DNA of 64,000 nt from CAVTWD01 sp963738325 (GCA_963738325.1 CAVTWD010000001.1:248001-312000), one strand, 5' to 3'. Positions 35,772 through 44,251 are shown, numbered from the stretch's first letter. The notes: a model not told the origin generated them from the letters alone. Numbers and translations: made by a program.

Positions 35772-35796
35772 CGCACACGTTCCCGCCGACGTGTGC
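35772..35796. repeat. left end of the element: terminal inverted repeat and 8-8-8 palindrome
   Basis: CGCACACGTTC at 35772-35782 is repeated inverted at 38646-38656. In addition GCACACGT (35773-35780), an eight-base spacer, and ACGTGTGC (35789-35796) make a perfect inverted repeat. Two arms around an 8-base spacer is the geometry of a tyrosine-recombinase core site. Confidence 0.7.
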
Positions 35797-35813
35797 AAGG
35801 TCGCGCCTGAAGT

Positions 35814-37161
35814 TCACAGGTTCGACAGACGAGCGTCTTGGACCTGGTCGGCGGCATAGGGCAGGACGCCCGCCGGGGCCATCCCAGTGGCCTCACACAC
35901 CAGCTTCGGGTCGAGGCTGGCGACCAGACCGACCAGACGTGTGGCCCGCAGGGGGCGCGGGGTGATGCCCGCGGGGCCGAGCACTCGCCACAGGTACTGA
36001 TCCGACGCGGCTGTCCGACGCGTCCTGGTGATGGCGGTGACGATGACGTGCGGGTTGTGGGTGGCGAGTTCGTCGCGGTGATCGAGACAGCGCTGAAGCG
36101 CGTCCCATGTGGCGGAGTCGAGCGGAACGGGATGCGGCCGCCGACCGAGCCGGATGGTGCGTCGCCCGACGTCGATCTGGGACACCTTCAGGTTTCGCAG
36201 CTCCGAAGACGAGGCGGCGTGCAGCAGGGCGAACAGACCGACGAGGCGTTCATGGGGATGGGCGTCGCGGCCGGTGGTCCAACGGCGGAACAAGCGGCGC
36301 TGCTCGGCCAGGCTGAGGATCGCCGAGCGTGGTGCTCGGTGGCGATGGCTGGAGATGGTCTTGGTCGGGTCGACCAGCACGACCCGGTTGCCCCGCGCCC
36401 AGCGGAAGAAGACGCGGCAGGGTGCTCAGCCGGCGGGCCCGGCTGAGGGTCCGTTCGGCCAGGAATGCCTCGATGTCGCCCCGCTCGATGCTCGCCCAGT
36501 CCGGTTTGGCCCGCTCGGCGATCAAGAACCGGGCGAGGTCGCGAACGATGGCAAGATCGTCCACGACGGTGCGCTCGCCCCGGGGTCGGGTGCCGGCCTG
36601 GCGGGCACGTTGCTGGCTGGCCACGAGTGTGTCGGCGAAGCGGGCCAGCGCCGGGCGCAGCGGCTCGGGTGCCTCCGCGATCCGGCGTCGCCGCCGCGCC
36701 GACCAGCGTTGGGCGGTGCGGTCGATCGGAAAGGCGAGTCCGGCATCGACGAAGAAGTCCTCCAGGGTGCGGGCCAGCGCCCCCGAGCCTCCTGTTTGAT
36801 GGGCCTGCTCGAGGAGGGCCTGGGGGTTGGTCGGTCCCGGCTCGGCGAGCAGGCGTCCCAGTCGACCAAGCATGAGCGACGTGCGGCCGACGCAGTTTCG
36901 GGCCGCGGCGTGGTCGACGAAGGCAGCCAGCCACGCCGGTGGCTGTTCGAGTCGGGTGGCGATCCGCTCAGCTTGGCGGAGCAGCCGGTCGGGGTCGTGC
37001 TGCCAGCACGAGTCGCACAGACCGCATCCCACGATGCGCCGCTGCTGCCCGCAGCCGTGGCAGGTCTGGTCGGGTTCTGCGGTGCGATGACATCGGCTGC
37101 AGCGAACCCGATCCCGAGGCCGGACCGGAGCGCCGCAGTCCACACACGCCCGAGCGGTCAC
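35814..37161 (-). CDS. degenerate tyrosine recombinase with N-terminal zinc ribbons, one frameshift
   Basis: About 448 residues after removing one C near 36415, where RARRLSTL should continue RVFFRWARGNRVVL. The first 60 residues have at least four CxxC knuckles (CVDC, CSRC, CHGC, CDSC), probably zinc ribbons. A SAM-like core-binding domain follows (TVVDDLAIVRDLARFLIAER). In the catalytic domain the first Arg is Ser (HAASSSELRNLKV), the HxxR box is TPRPLRATR (His lost, Arg kept), the second His is lost (ATGMAPA) and Tyr remains (VLPYAADQV). It is therefore unlikely to cut DNA alone and may be an architectural partner. GTG at 37161 overlaps the stop of the XRE gene (GTGA). The protein ends 46 bases from the left edge of the element. 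Confidence 0.75.
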
Positions 37162-37442
37162 CGCGGCGGCATGGAACGCCCGCGGGCCACCTTCGGAGGC
37201 TGACGGGAAGACCTCGCCGGCTTGGTTTTCGGCGTCACCGGGGTGGTGTCGACGTCGAACAGATCGTTGGGACTGCACTCGAGGGCCGTGCACAGAGCGG
37301 CGAGCGTCGTCAGTTTCACCTGAACCGGGTTCTTGGTGAACAGGGCGGACACCGACGCCGACGACAACTCCAGCCCAGCCCGCTCGGCCAGCAACCGGCG
37401 CAGCTGGGCGCCGGTCCACACCTCGTGCTGAGCGGCCGTCAT
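37158..37442 (-). CDS. small XRE/Cro-type helix-turn-helix protein
   Basis: 94 residues. The HTH part reads WTGAQLRRLLAERAGLELSS, SASVSALFTKNPVQVKLTTL and ALCTALECSPNDLFDVD, a typical Cro/C1 domain ending in the DLF motif. A basic tail follows (PKTKPARSSRQPPKVARGR). ATG at 37442 is preceded by GGGTGGAGG with good spacing. It lies 14 bases after the first recombinase and overlaps the second. Likely represses the recombinase operon or acts as a directionality factor; it is not next to a toxin gene, so an antitoxin role is not supported. Confidence 0.82.
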   Translation of the reverse strand: MTAAQHEVWTGAQLRRLLAERAGLELSSASVSALFTKNPVQVKLTTLAALCTALECSPNDLFDVDTTPVTPKTKPARSSRQPPKVARGRSMPPR

Positions 37443-37456
37443 CCGCAGCCTCCACC

Positions 37457-38527
37457 CTAATGTCCATCGTCGCCCTCCTCGAGCTTGCCCAACGTGTCGG
37501 ACACCGCCCGGCGATAGGCGTCCTCGATGAACGTCGCCGATGGTGTGACATACCGCATCGTGGTGCCGACCTGCCAATGCCCGAGCATCTGCTGAATAGC
37601 GACCAGGTCGACGCCTCGTTCGTAGTTGTGGGTGGCACAGGCGTGGCGCAAGCCGTGGGGGGTGAAGCGCTCCTCCTCCGGTCGTCCTTCACACGCCAGG
37701 AGGTGACGGAGACGATTGCGGATTGTCCCCCGGTGCAGTCGGCCTCCCCCTTCGTCACAGAACAGGGCCTTGGAGTCGGGGAAACGGGTGCGGACGTCGT
37801 CGACGAACCAGCGCAAGATCAAATCCAACCCGTCGAGCATCGGCACCCACCGCGGTCGAGGGCCCGACGTCTTGGCGCCCTTGCCGAAGCGCACGTGAAG
37901 CTTGCCGAAGGGACCGCGCCCGAAGTGCAGATCGCCCAGTTCGAGCGCGGCCGCCTCCTCGGCGCGCACGCCGGCGTGATAGAGGGTGCGGAACAGCGCG
38001 TAGTCCCGTCCCGCCGAGCCGAACTTGCGGGCGGTGGCGACCCGGTCGCGGAGGAAGTCGAAGAACTCCTCCATCCGCTCAGCCGTCGGTGGAGCCTCGG
38101 CGGACGCCGACTCGTTCCCCACGTGGCGGGCGGCGTTGAACTCATCCAGCGGGCTCTCCAGGCGAACCCCGAACGCGGCCTCGATGCTGTTCGCCTTCCG
38201 GGCGGCGAGGAACTCGTGGAAGCCCTTGAAGGCTTGCACGTAGCCGCGGCGGGTGGAGGGCGCGATGCCAGCCGCCGCCCACGTCCCCACCACCCGGTCC
38301 ATGTCCTCGCGCGTCACCTCCCAAGCAGGCTTGGCGACGGCGGCCAGCACACGCTCCAGTCGAGCCGTGGCGCTGTCAACGGTCGCCTGGCTGAAGCCTC
38401 GGGCGACCCACGAGGCCACATACCCGTCGACGCAGTCGGTCTGGAAGCGATCCGGATCCAGGGACTCGCTGATGGCAACCTGCCCGCTGCCGTGAACGAC
38501 CCGCAGCCCGGCCCGTCTTCCGTGCAC
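37457..38527 (-). CDS. tyrosine recombinase/integrase (complete catalytic set)
   Basis: 356 residues. Core-binding domain in the first 150 residues, then a catalytic domain with the first Arg in YHAGVRAEEAAALEL (about 187), a beta-hairpin Lys in VRFGKGAKTSGPRPRWVPM, HGLRH in RFTPHGLRHACATHNYERG (about 290), the GHW box in LGHWQVGTTMRY and the nucleophilic Tyr in MRYVTPS (about 325). All catalytic residues are present. It is the first gene of the element's operon, starting about 140 bases inside the right edge. ATG at 38527 is tentative: GTG codons further in (VVHGSGQ) are possible. Confidence 0.88.
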   Translation of the reverse strand: MHGRRAGLRVVHGSGQVAISESLDPDRFQTDCVDGYVASWVARGFSQATVDSATARLERVLAAVAKPAWEVTREDMDRVVGTWAAAGIAPSTRRGYVQAFKGFHEFLAARKANSIEAAFGVRLESPLDEFNAARHVGNESASAEAPPTAERMEEFFDFLRDRVATARKFGSAGRDYALFRTLYHAGVRAEEAAALELGDLHFGRGPFGKLHVRFGKGAKTSGPRPRWVPMLDGLDLILRWFVDDVRTRFPDSKALFCDEGGGRLHRGTIRNRLRHLLACEGRPEEERFTPHGLRHACATHNYERGVDLVAIQQMLGHWQVGTTMRYVTPSATFIEDAYRRAVSDTLGKLEEGDDGH

Positions 38528-38645
38528 GCCTTCCTCCTACCTCGATCTGCTAGGTGCCGCCTAACGATCGCAGACTTCACCTCGAAGAACGCGGACCCTC
38601 GACGAAGCCGGAGAAGCCCTGCTCGCAGCACGAATCTGCCGAAAC

Positions 38646-38656
38646 GAACGTGTGCG
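38646..38656. repeat. right terminal inverted repeat of the element
   Basis: GAACGTGTGCG is the exact complement of the left-end copy at 35772-35782. It lies about 10 bases inside the point where the interrupted protein resumes, versus about 4 bases at the left, so the true ends may be slightly asymmetric. Confidence 0.65.
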
Positions 38657-38666
38657 GGTTTCGGTT

Positions 38667-39233
38667 GACATCGGGATCCTCGCCCGGCTCGAGCATCTGC
38701 CCGAACTCATCGCCAAGGCGAGCGCGGTCAACCGTCGTCTGCTTATGATCGAACGTGCCGGTCAGGGCTGTGCCATCGGCTCTGCGCTCTTCGAGCGCAT
38801 CCACCAGCCCTACATACGGGAGGGCCAACGAACCGGAGCCCTGCGCTTCGGAGACCCACGCGCCATGGCCCTGACCGGCGCCCTCTGCGTGTTCGTCCAC
38901 GCCGTCGCCGGCTTCACCAACAAGAGCCTTCGCGGGCTGGTCGCCGGACTCCTCGGAACGGACTACACCCGATCGCAGATGACCTACGACCTGCGCCGCC
39001 TCCGCCTGCACGGGCTCATCCAACGCATCCCCCACACCAACACCTACACCCTCACCAACGACGGCATCCGAGTCGCCGTCTTCTACAACAAGGTCCACGA
39101 CCGCGTCCTCAGACCACTCGTCGCCGCTGGCCACCAGCCACCCGCACCACCCGAGCTTCGCCGCGCCCTGACCACCATCGACCGAGTCATCACCGACTAC
39201 GTCGACCACGCGCGCCTCACCCCCGCCGCATGA
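38667..39233 (+). pseudogene. 3' part of the interrupted conserved protein
   Basis: Continues the gene begun at 34724. It reads DIGILARLEHLPELIAKASA, then RRLLMIERAGQGCAIGSALF and VAGFTNKSLRGLVAGLLG, and ends with a winged-helix-like part (YDLRRLRLHGLIQRIPHTNT and RVAVFYNKVHDRVL). 189 codons to the stop, in frame with the 5' part once the element is removed. Taken alone it could start from GTG at 38652 inside the element, so a truncated protein could be made, but no ribosome site is evident. Confidence 0.7.
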
Positions 39234-39273
39234 AACATGCCGACATGCTCAACGTTCTGACCCCAGAGCACAG

Positions 39274-40818
39274 CTAGGTTGCCGCCACGACCTCGACGCG
39301 GACGCCGAGCGCCTCGGCGAGGAGGTCCTTGCGTTCGTTGGCCGAGTACAGCTCGAGCGACAGGTCCGCCTCAGCGCCCGGGACGGCTTCGATCAGGACG
39401 AGATCGCCGCGGCGACGGGCGCGAACGGAGGCGATCCGCATCTCGTGGCTGCGGTCGAGGGCGATGGCGACGCGCAGCAATCCGGCCAGGATCCGCACGA
39501 CGTCCTGGTCCTCGCGGCGCATCCTCGTGAACTCCGCGTGGGTCGCTTTCGGAGCGCTCTTGCGGTGGTAGCGGGCGACCAGCGCGATCACCTCGATCTC
39601 CCGATCGGTGAACCCCACCAAGCGCTCGGAGTTGCGGATCACGTAATAGGAGTGGAGATGGTGCTGGCTGTGGGAGATGAACAACCCGACGTTGGCCAGC
39701 AAGGCCGCCGCTTCGAGGTACTCCCGGCAACCCTCGTCGAGCCCGTGGAGCATCGAGGTGGCGTCGAAGAGCTGGAGGGCGAGCCCCGCGACGTGGGCCG
39801 AGTGCTCGGGCTCCTCGTCGTAGACGGCGGCGAGGTCGCGGACGCTGCGCCGCGACACGTCTCGCAGATGGTGGACCGAGCCTCCGAGGGTGCGCTGGAC
39901 GGTGTCGAGCAGCACTCCTTCTCGTAGCGCGTAGTCGCTGTAGGTCATCTCTTCGATGCCGCAGACGTCGAAGACACCTTCGAGCACGAGCGCGCCGGCC
40001 ACGATGATGTCGGCCCGCTTCGGATCCAGGCCGGGCAGCCGGGCCCGTTGCCGTGCCGTGCGCGCCGAGAGGAGCGCGTCGACGATGGTGGCGAGCTGTC
40101 CCCGGCTGAAGGAGAAGCGGTTGTACGTCCGCAGCGGCTCCTCGCCCGTTCCGACCTGGACCATCTGTGCCAGCGCTTCGATCGTGCCCGACGATCCGAC
40201 GGCTACGTCGAAACCATGGGCCTCGAGCTCGCGATGGAACACCGTGACGAGCGAGCGCACGTAGGAGCGGCAGGTCGCCACCTCGCTCGCTCGCGTCCGC
40301 TCCGCGGCGAAGAAGCGGTCGGTGAGGCGCACGGCGCCGAGCTTGAAGCTCCGCGCTGCGAGCACCTCGCCGTGGTAGCCGAGGAGGAGCTCCGTGCTGC
40401 CCCCGCCGATGTCGCACAAGAGCAGGCGCTCCTCGAACACGGGCACTGCCTGCAGCACCCCGAGGTGGATCAGACGGGCCTCCTCGATCCCGGAGATCAC
40501 TTCGACGTCGACCGCGGCTTCCTCGCGGGCCCGCTCGAGGAAGGTGGCGTGGTTGGCCGCCTCCCGCACCCGCTCGTGGCCACGGCCCGGACGGGCGCGT
40601 CGTGGATGTCGGCGATCTTGCGGAACCGGGCACAGCGCGGCCACCCCCCGCTCGATCGCCGTGGGCGAGAGCTCCTTCATGTCCCCGCCGCCCGAACCGA
40701 GGCGGACCATCTCCTTCTCCCGTTCGAGGACCTCGAAGCGCTCCTGGCCGGTCAGCCGGGCCACCACCAGGTGGAGTGAGTTCGTGCCGACGTCGATCGC
40801 CGCGAGCGTGTCGCCCAT
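39274..40818 (-). CDS. ppx: Ppx/GppA-type exopolyphosphatase, compensating frameshifts in one segment
   Basis: 514 residues. It belongs to the actin-like ATPase superfamily, cleaving phosphate from polyphosphate or pppGpp. Start MGDTLAAIDVGTNSLHLVV is the phosphate-1 loop; LLLCDIGGGSTELLLGY is the phosphate-2 loop. The C-terminal half resembles an HD-type domain (EPEHSAHVAGLALQLFDATS, EYLEAAALLANVGLFISHSQ). Between residues about 60 and 85 the text is garbled (VPQDRRHPRRARPGRGHE); reading another frame gives RFRKIADIHDAPVRAVATS, the expected family sequence, so an added base near 40640 and a lost base near 40570 cancel out. It is followed by a 52-bp palindrome and the DUF305 gene. Confidence 0.85.
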   Translation of the reverse strand: MGDTLAAIDVGTNSLHLVVARLTGQERFEVLEREKEMVRLGSGGGDMKELSPTAIERGVAALCPVPQDRRHPRRARPGRGHERVREAANHATFLERAREEAAVDVEVISGIEEARLIHLGVLQAVPVFEERLLLCDIGGGSTELLLGYHGEVLAARSFKLGAVRLTDRFFAAERTRASEVATCRSYVRSLVTVFHRELEAHGFDVAVGSSGTIEALAQMVQVGTGEEPLRTYNRFSFSRGQLATIVDALLSARTARQRARLPGLDPKRADIIVAGALVLEGVFDVCGIEEMTYSDYALREGVLLDTVQRTLGGSVHHLRDVSRRSVRDLAAVYDEEPEHSAHVAGLALQLFDATSMLHGLDEGCREYLEAAALLANVGLFISHSQHHLHSYYVIRNSERLVGFTDREIEVIALVARYHRKSAPKATHAEFTRMRREDQDVVRILAGLLRVAIALDRSHEMRIASVRARRRGDLVLIEAVPGAEADLSLELYSANERKDLLAEALGVRVEVVAAT

Positions 40819-40894
40819 CGCCCCATCGACGGTAGCCGCACCCGTGCTCGTGCTCGTGGCGCCGTCGCCGTCCGTTCACCCGCCGGCTTTTCCT

Positions 40895-40946
40895 CGTTCA
40901 TGCGTGTCACTTCGCGCCGGTGCGCGCGGATCGACCCGCACGAACG
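40895..40946. repeat. 52-bp intergenic palindromic repeat, copy 1
   Basis: An imperfect inverted repeat starting CGTTCATGCGTGTCACTTCG and ending ATCGACCCGCACGAACG. It shares length and outer sequence with the copy at 49372-49423. It lies between the ppx and DUF305 genes, where it could act as a terminator; this copy is more degenerate, with about 18 of 26 arm positions pairing. Confidence 0.7.
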
Positions 40947-40966
40947 GGAAGAACCGATGTGAACGA

Positions 40967-41659
40967 TCAGGCGGCGCCGAGGCGGACGAGGTTGTTGTGC
41001 AGCTCGACGAGCTCGGATTGTTGCCCGGTGAGGATCGAGGCGGCGAGTTGGCGGACGATGGTGGCGTGCCCGCTCGCCTCGGCGTAGCTGGCCATGTGGA
41101 GCCCGCCCTCGTGATGGGCGGCCATGAGCTTGAGGAACAAGACGTCGGCGGCCCGGCCACTCGCGTCCTTCAGCTGCTGGATCTCGGCTTCGCTGGCCAT
41201 CCCCGGCATGCGGTCGATCGGAAAGGGCGTGCCCATCCAGGCCATGCCGGTGCCGCTCTCGTTCGCCTCCGGCTGCCCCCACGCCCGCAGCTGCCCGGCC
41301 ATCACGCCTGTCTCGAACTGTTGCGACTGGACGATGTCACTGGCGAGCTGGCGCACGATCGGGTCCTGCGCGCTGGCCGGCTTGTCGAGCATGATCAGGC
41401 CCATCCGCACGGCCTGATCGTGGTGCCAGCGCATGTCCTGCAGGAAGCCGACATCCACGGACCCCGCCCCCGGAGGGCTCGACGAACGGCTCGTCAGGGC
41501 CCAGCCGGCGATCCCTCCGAGCAGGAGCAGGGCGGCGCCGAGCACGAGCAGCCGCCACGGCTGGTGCCACCACGGCTCGCGGGGCTCGTCGCCGCCAGTG
41601 TCGTCACTGGCGGTGGGAGGTCCCGGCTCGTCCACGTTCGGATCGGCCACGACTGACAT
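40967..41659 (-). CDS. DUF305-family membrane-anchored protein
   Basis: 230 residues. One N-terminal membrane helix (PWRLLVLGAALLLLGGIAGW) anchors a ferritin-like four-helix domain outside. The family histidine pairs are seen: FLQDMRWHHDQAVRMGLIML and LMAAHHEGGLHMASYAEASG. Members are often linked to copper handling, but the ligand here is unproven. ATG at 41659 is used; GTG at 41650 is better spaced from GGGAGAG and may be the true start. Confidence 0.82.
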   Translation of the reverse strand: MSVVADPNVDEPGPPTASDDTGGDEPREPWWHQPWRLLVLGAALLLLGGIAGWALTSRSSSPPGAGSVDVGFLQDMRWHHDQAVRMGLIMLDKPASAQDPIVRQLASDIVQSQQFETGVMAGQLRAWGQPEANESGTGMAWMGTPFPIDRMPGMASEAEIQQLKDASGRAADVLFLKLMAAHHEGGLHMASYAEASGHATIVRQLAASILTGQQSELVELHNNLVRLGAA

Positions 41660-41724
41660 CTCTCCCACGCTACCGAGCACCCTGCTCCTTCGGGGCTCGG
41701 CCGATCCTTGCTAGACATCCCGTC

Positions 41725-41955
41725 GTGGCGACACCCATCAACATTCCCAAGCTCGGCGTCTCGATGTCGGAAGGGACCCTCGTCGAATGGCTGGTCCGCG
41801 ACGGCGACACCGTGAAGGCGGGAGACGTGATCTACCGGATCGAGACCGACAAGGTCGAGAACGACGTGGAGTCACCGACCGACGGTCTCATCCGCATCAC
41901 CGGCGAGGAGGGCGAGACCTACGAGGTTGGCGAGCAGATCGCCACCATCGAGTAG
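41725..41955 (+). CDS. stand-alone lipoyl/biotinyl domain protein
   Basis: 76 residues, only one lipoyl domain. The attachment lysine is in IETDKVENDVESPTDG. The start INIPKLGVSMSEGTLVEWLV is the usual E2-type beginning. There is no E2 catalytic or subunit-binding part and no E1 gene nearby. GTG at 41725 lies 66 bases from the divergent DUF305 start. It is followed after two bases by an SDR gene, so it may be a swinging-arm carrier for an enzyme encoded elsewhere. Confidence 0.88.
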   Translation: MATPINIPKLGVSMSEGTLVEWLVRDGDTVKAGDVIYRIETDKVENDVESPTDGLIRITGEEGETYEVGEQIATIE

Positions 41956-41957
41956 CC

Positions 41958-42695
41958 GTGGAGATCGACGGCGCCGTCGCCCTCGTCACTGGAGCCGCGA
42001 GTGGCATCGGGCGGGCCACCGCGAAAGCGCTCGCCGCCCTGGGGGCGAAGGTGTTGGTGGTCGACGTCGACGACGTGGGCGGCACCGAGACGGCCCGGTC
42101 GATCGACGAGCACGGCGGGTCGGCGCGCTTCGTGCAAGCCGACGTGGCCAGCCCACATGGGATCCGCACGATGGTCGAAGCCGTCCACGAGGTCTTCGGC
42201 GGGGTCGACATCGTCCACAACAACGCGGGGATCGTGTCGGGCGAGCCCCATTGGCCCGACATGGGTCTCGACCGCATCAGGCTCATGGTCGACATCAATC
42301 TGGCCGCGGTGTGCATGGGCACCCAGGCCGCCATCCAGGCGATGCGGGCCCGCGGTGGCGGCGCGATCGTCAACACCGCATCCGCCGCTGCGCTCCGGCC
42401 CTTCTCTCAGGATCCCGTCTACGGGGCAACGAAGGCCGGCGTCGTGCACTTCACCCAGTCGTGCGCGCCCTTCGCCGCGGAGGGCATCCGGGTCAATGCG
42501 GTGCTCCCGGGCCTCACCGACACGGCGATCGTCAACAAGACAGGCGACGGCACCCGCCCGGCGCGGTGGCTCCAGCCGCGGCTCCAGAACCGGAAGAGGA
42601 TCGCCCCGGAGGCGATCGCGGCCGTCGTGATCCAGCTCGTGCTCGACGAGAGCAAGGCCGGGGAGACCGTGGTCGTGACCGAGCCGATCAGCTGA
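41958..42695 (+). CDS. short-chain dehydrogenase/reductase
   Basis: 245 residues, classical SDR. The NAD(P) loop is VTGAASGIGRA, acidic residue VVDVDDVGG suggests NAD preference, HNNAGIVSG is the structural motif and the active site is Ser of NTASAAALRP with YGATK (Tyr and Lys). It is two bases from the lipoyl protein stop and is probably translationally coupled. Substrate unknown; the neighbouring acyl-CoA genes hint at a hydroxyacyl-CoA or alcohol. Confidence 0.88.
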   Translation: MEIDGAVALVTGAASGIGRATAKALAALGAKVLVVDVDDVGGTETARSIDEHGGSARFVQADVASPHGIRTMVEAVHEVFGGVDIVHNNAGIVSGEPHWPDMGLDRIRLMVDINLAAVCMGTQAAIQAMRARGGGAIVNTASAAALRPFSQDPVYGATKAGVVHFTQSCAPFAAEGIRVNAVLPGLTDTAIVNKTGDGTRPARWLQPRLQNRKRIAPEAIAAVVIQLVLDESKAGETVVVTEPIS

Positions 42696-42760
42696 GGCCC
42701 GGCGGGTGAGCCGTGCCCGTGGTTTGAGAGCGCCCGAGCCGAGCGAGCCCAGCCGCGGCC

Positions 42761-44057
42761 TCAGCGCGCCCGGGCCGCCTTCTGGGCGATGCTGAAGGCG
42801 ACGTCCTTGTCGACCCTCGGCTCGAGTGGGAGCCCGAGCACCCGCTCGCCGATGATGTTGCGCTGGATCTCGTCGGAGCCGCCCGCGATGCGATAGCCGG
42901 GCGCTCCGAGCACGTGCTCGCCCCAGGCCCACGTGCCCCACTCGCCGGTGTCGGCCACCAGACGGGGCCCGAGGATGGTGGAGATGGCGTCGCTGACGCG
43001 GGTCATGTTGGCCGTCCACATCAGCTTGCCGAGCGAGCCTTCCGGGCCTGGCGTCTGCCCTGCCTTCAGCGCGGCGGCCGTGCGGTGGTTCGTGTACTGC
43101 GCGACCCGGTGGGCGATGTAGAGATCGGCCAGCACCTGGCGGACGCGCGGGTCGCCGGTGAGTTGGAAGCGCTGGGCGGTGAGGAGGGCCCGTTTGAAGC
43201 CGCCGCCGACGTGGCCACCGCCGGCGGTTCCGCCCGAGTGGTCACGTTCGAAGCCGAGGCAGGTCAGTGCCACTCGCCAGCCGTCGCCGACCGGCCCGAG
43301 GCGAAGCTCATCGCCGAGACGCACATCGGTGAGGAACACCTCGTTGAAGCTGGTGCCGCCAGACATCTGGCGGATGGGGCGCACGTCGACACCTGGGGCG
43401 TCGAGGGCGACGAGGAAGGCCGTCGAGCCCCGGTGCTTGGGGACCTCGAAGTCGTGGCGGGTGATGGCGAGACCCCAGTCGGAAAAACGGGCGCCGGACG
43501 TCCAGACCTTCTGGCCGTTCAGCACCCACTCGTCGCCGTCGCGCTCGGCCCTCGTGGTGACGGAGGCGAGGTCCGAGCCGGCCGAGGGCTCGCTGAACAG
43601 CTGACAGCCCAGCTCGTCCATGCGCATGAGCGGCTCGATGAAGCGCTTCTTCTGCTCGGGGGTGCCCCAGGCCGCGATCGTCGGCGCGATCAACCGCATG
43701 GAGGTGGGTGGGAGCTCGCCGGCGCTCGGCAGCTCGAACCTCGACTCCTCGCTGTTGTACGCCCGCACGAAACTCGTCGGGAGGCCGCGGCCGCCGAGCT
43801 CGACCGGCCAGTTGATCATGGCGTAGCCGGCGTCGAACTTCTTGCGCTGCCACGCGCGCGTCGTCGTCCAAACGGGCGCGCTCGGCGGCCTCGTCGAGGT
43901 TGTGGAACACGGCGACGTCGTCCGAGCCGACCCCCCACTCGATCTCGTCGTCCTCTCCGTCTGACGGATTGGTGACACGCGGTGTCGCGTTGGCCTCCAA
44001 CCAGGCGCGTGCGTCGGCCTGGAACCGATCGAGGTCGAGGGAAGCGTCGGTCACCAC
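42761..44057 (-). CDS. acyl-CoA dehydrogenase, one frameshift
   Basis: About 431 residues after correction. It starts VTDASLDLDRFQADARAWLE at 44057, following AGGAGAAGA, and loses frame near 43862 in a GCGCGCG run, where ERARLDDDAR should continue AWQRKKFDAGYAM. FAD-binding LFSEPSAGSDLASVTTRAER and VLNGQKVWTSGARF are typical; the end PGYRIAGGSDEIQRNIIGER is also standard. It is one base over a multiple of three. It resembles the 12138 gene in motifs but belongs to a different subgroup (longer N-terminus, no shared insert). Convergent with the SDR gene. Confidence 0.85.
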
Positions 44058-44251
44058 TCTTCTCCTGTCGCCACGCCGCGCTCGCAGTCGCGAACCCTAT
44101 GTCACCGGTGGATCAATTTCCGCATGCCGTCGCGCCCGTGCAGGCGTTCCAAAGCGGGGAGGAGGGTGCTACGGTCCCTCGGACACAGCGGGTCGAAGAG
44201 CAGCACACCATCGCCGGTCCGGGAACTTTTCCAGCGAGGGGGGGAACGTAC

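Larger units (their letters stand above)
35768..38666 (-). mobile_element. 2.9-kb tyrosine-recombinase element: recombinase, XRE regulator, degenerate zinc-ribbon recombinase
   Basis: The element sits inside a conserved gene and carries three tightly packed minus-strand genes: a complete tyrosine recombinase (38527-37457), a small XRE-type regulator (37442-37158) and a second recombinase-like protein (37161-35814) with zinc ribbons and missing catalytic residues. The genes are 14 bases apart and then overlapping. Near the ends are inverted 11-bp copies of CGCACACGTTC (35772-35782 and 38646-38656). It resembles recombinase-in-trio elements in having several tyrosine recombinases and inverted ends, but the middle gene is a regulator. 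Boundaries were set by where the interrupted protein resumes and are good to a few bases. Confidence 0.72.

Noticed and set aside
37158..37442. XRE protein considered as an antitoxin or phage repressor
   Set aside because: No toxin-sized partner; it is wedged between two recombinase genes with overlapping or near-overlapping ends, so a role in the element is more likely.
38652..39233. 3' half of the split gene read as a separate winged-helix regulator
   Set aside because: The first residues match the middle of the family represented by the 5' half, and the frame joins exactly when the element is removed.
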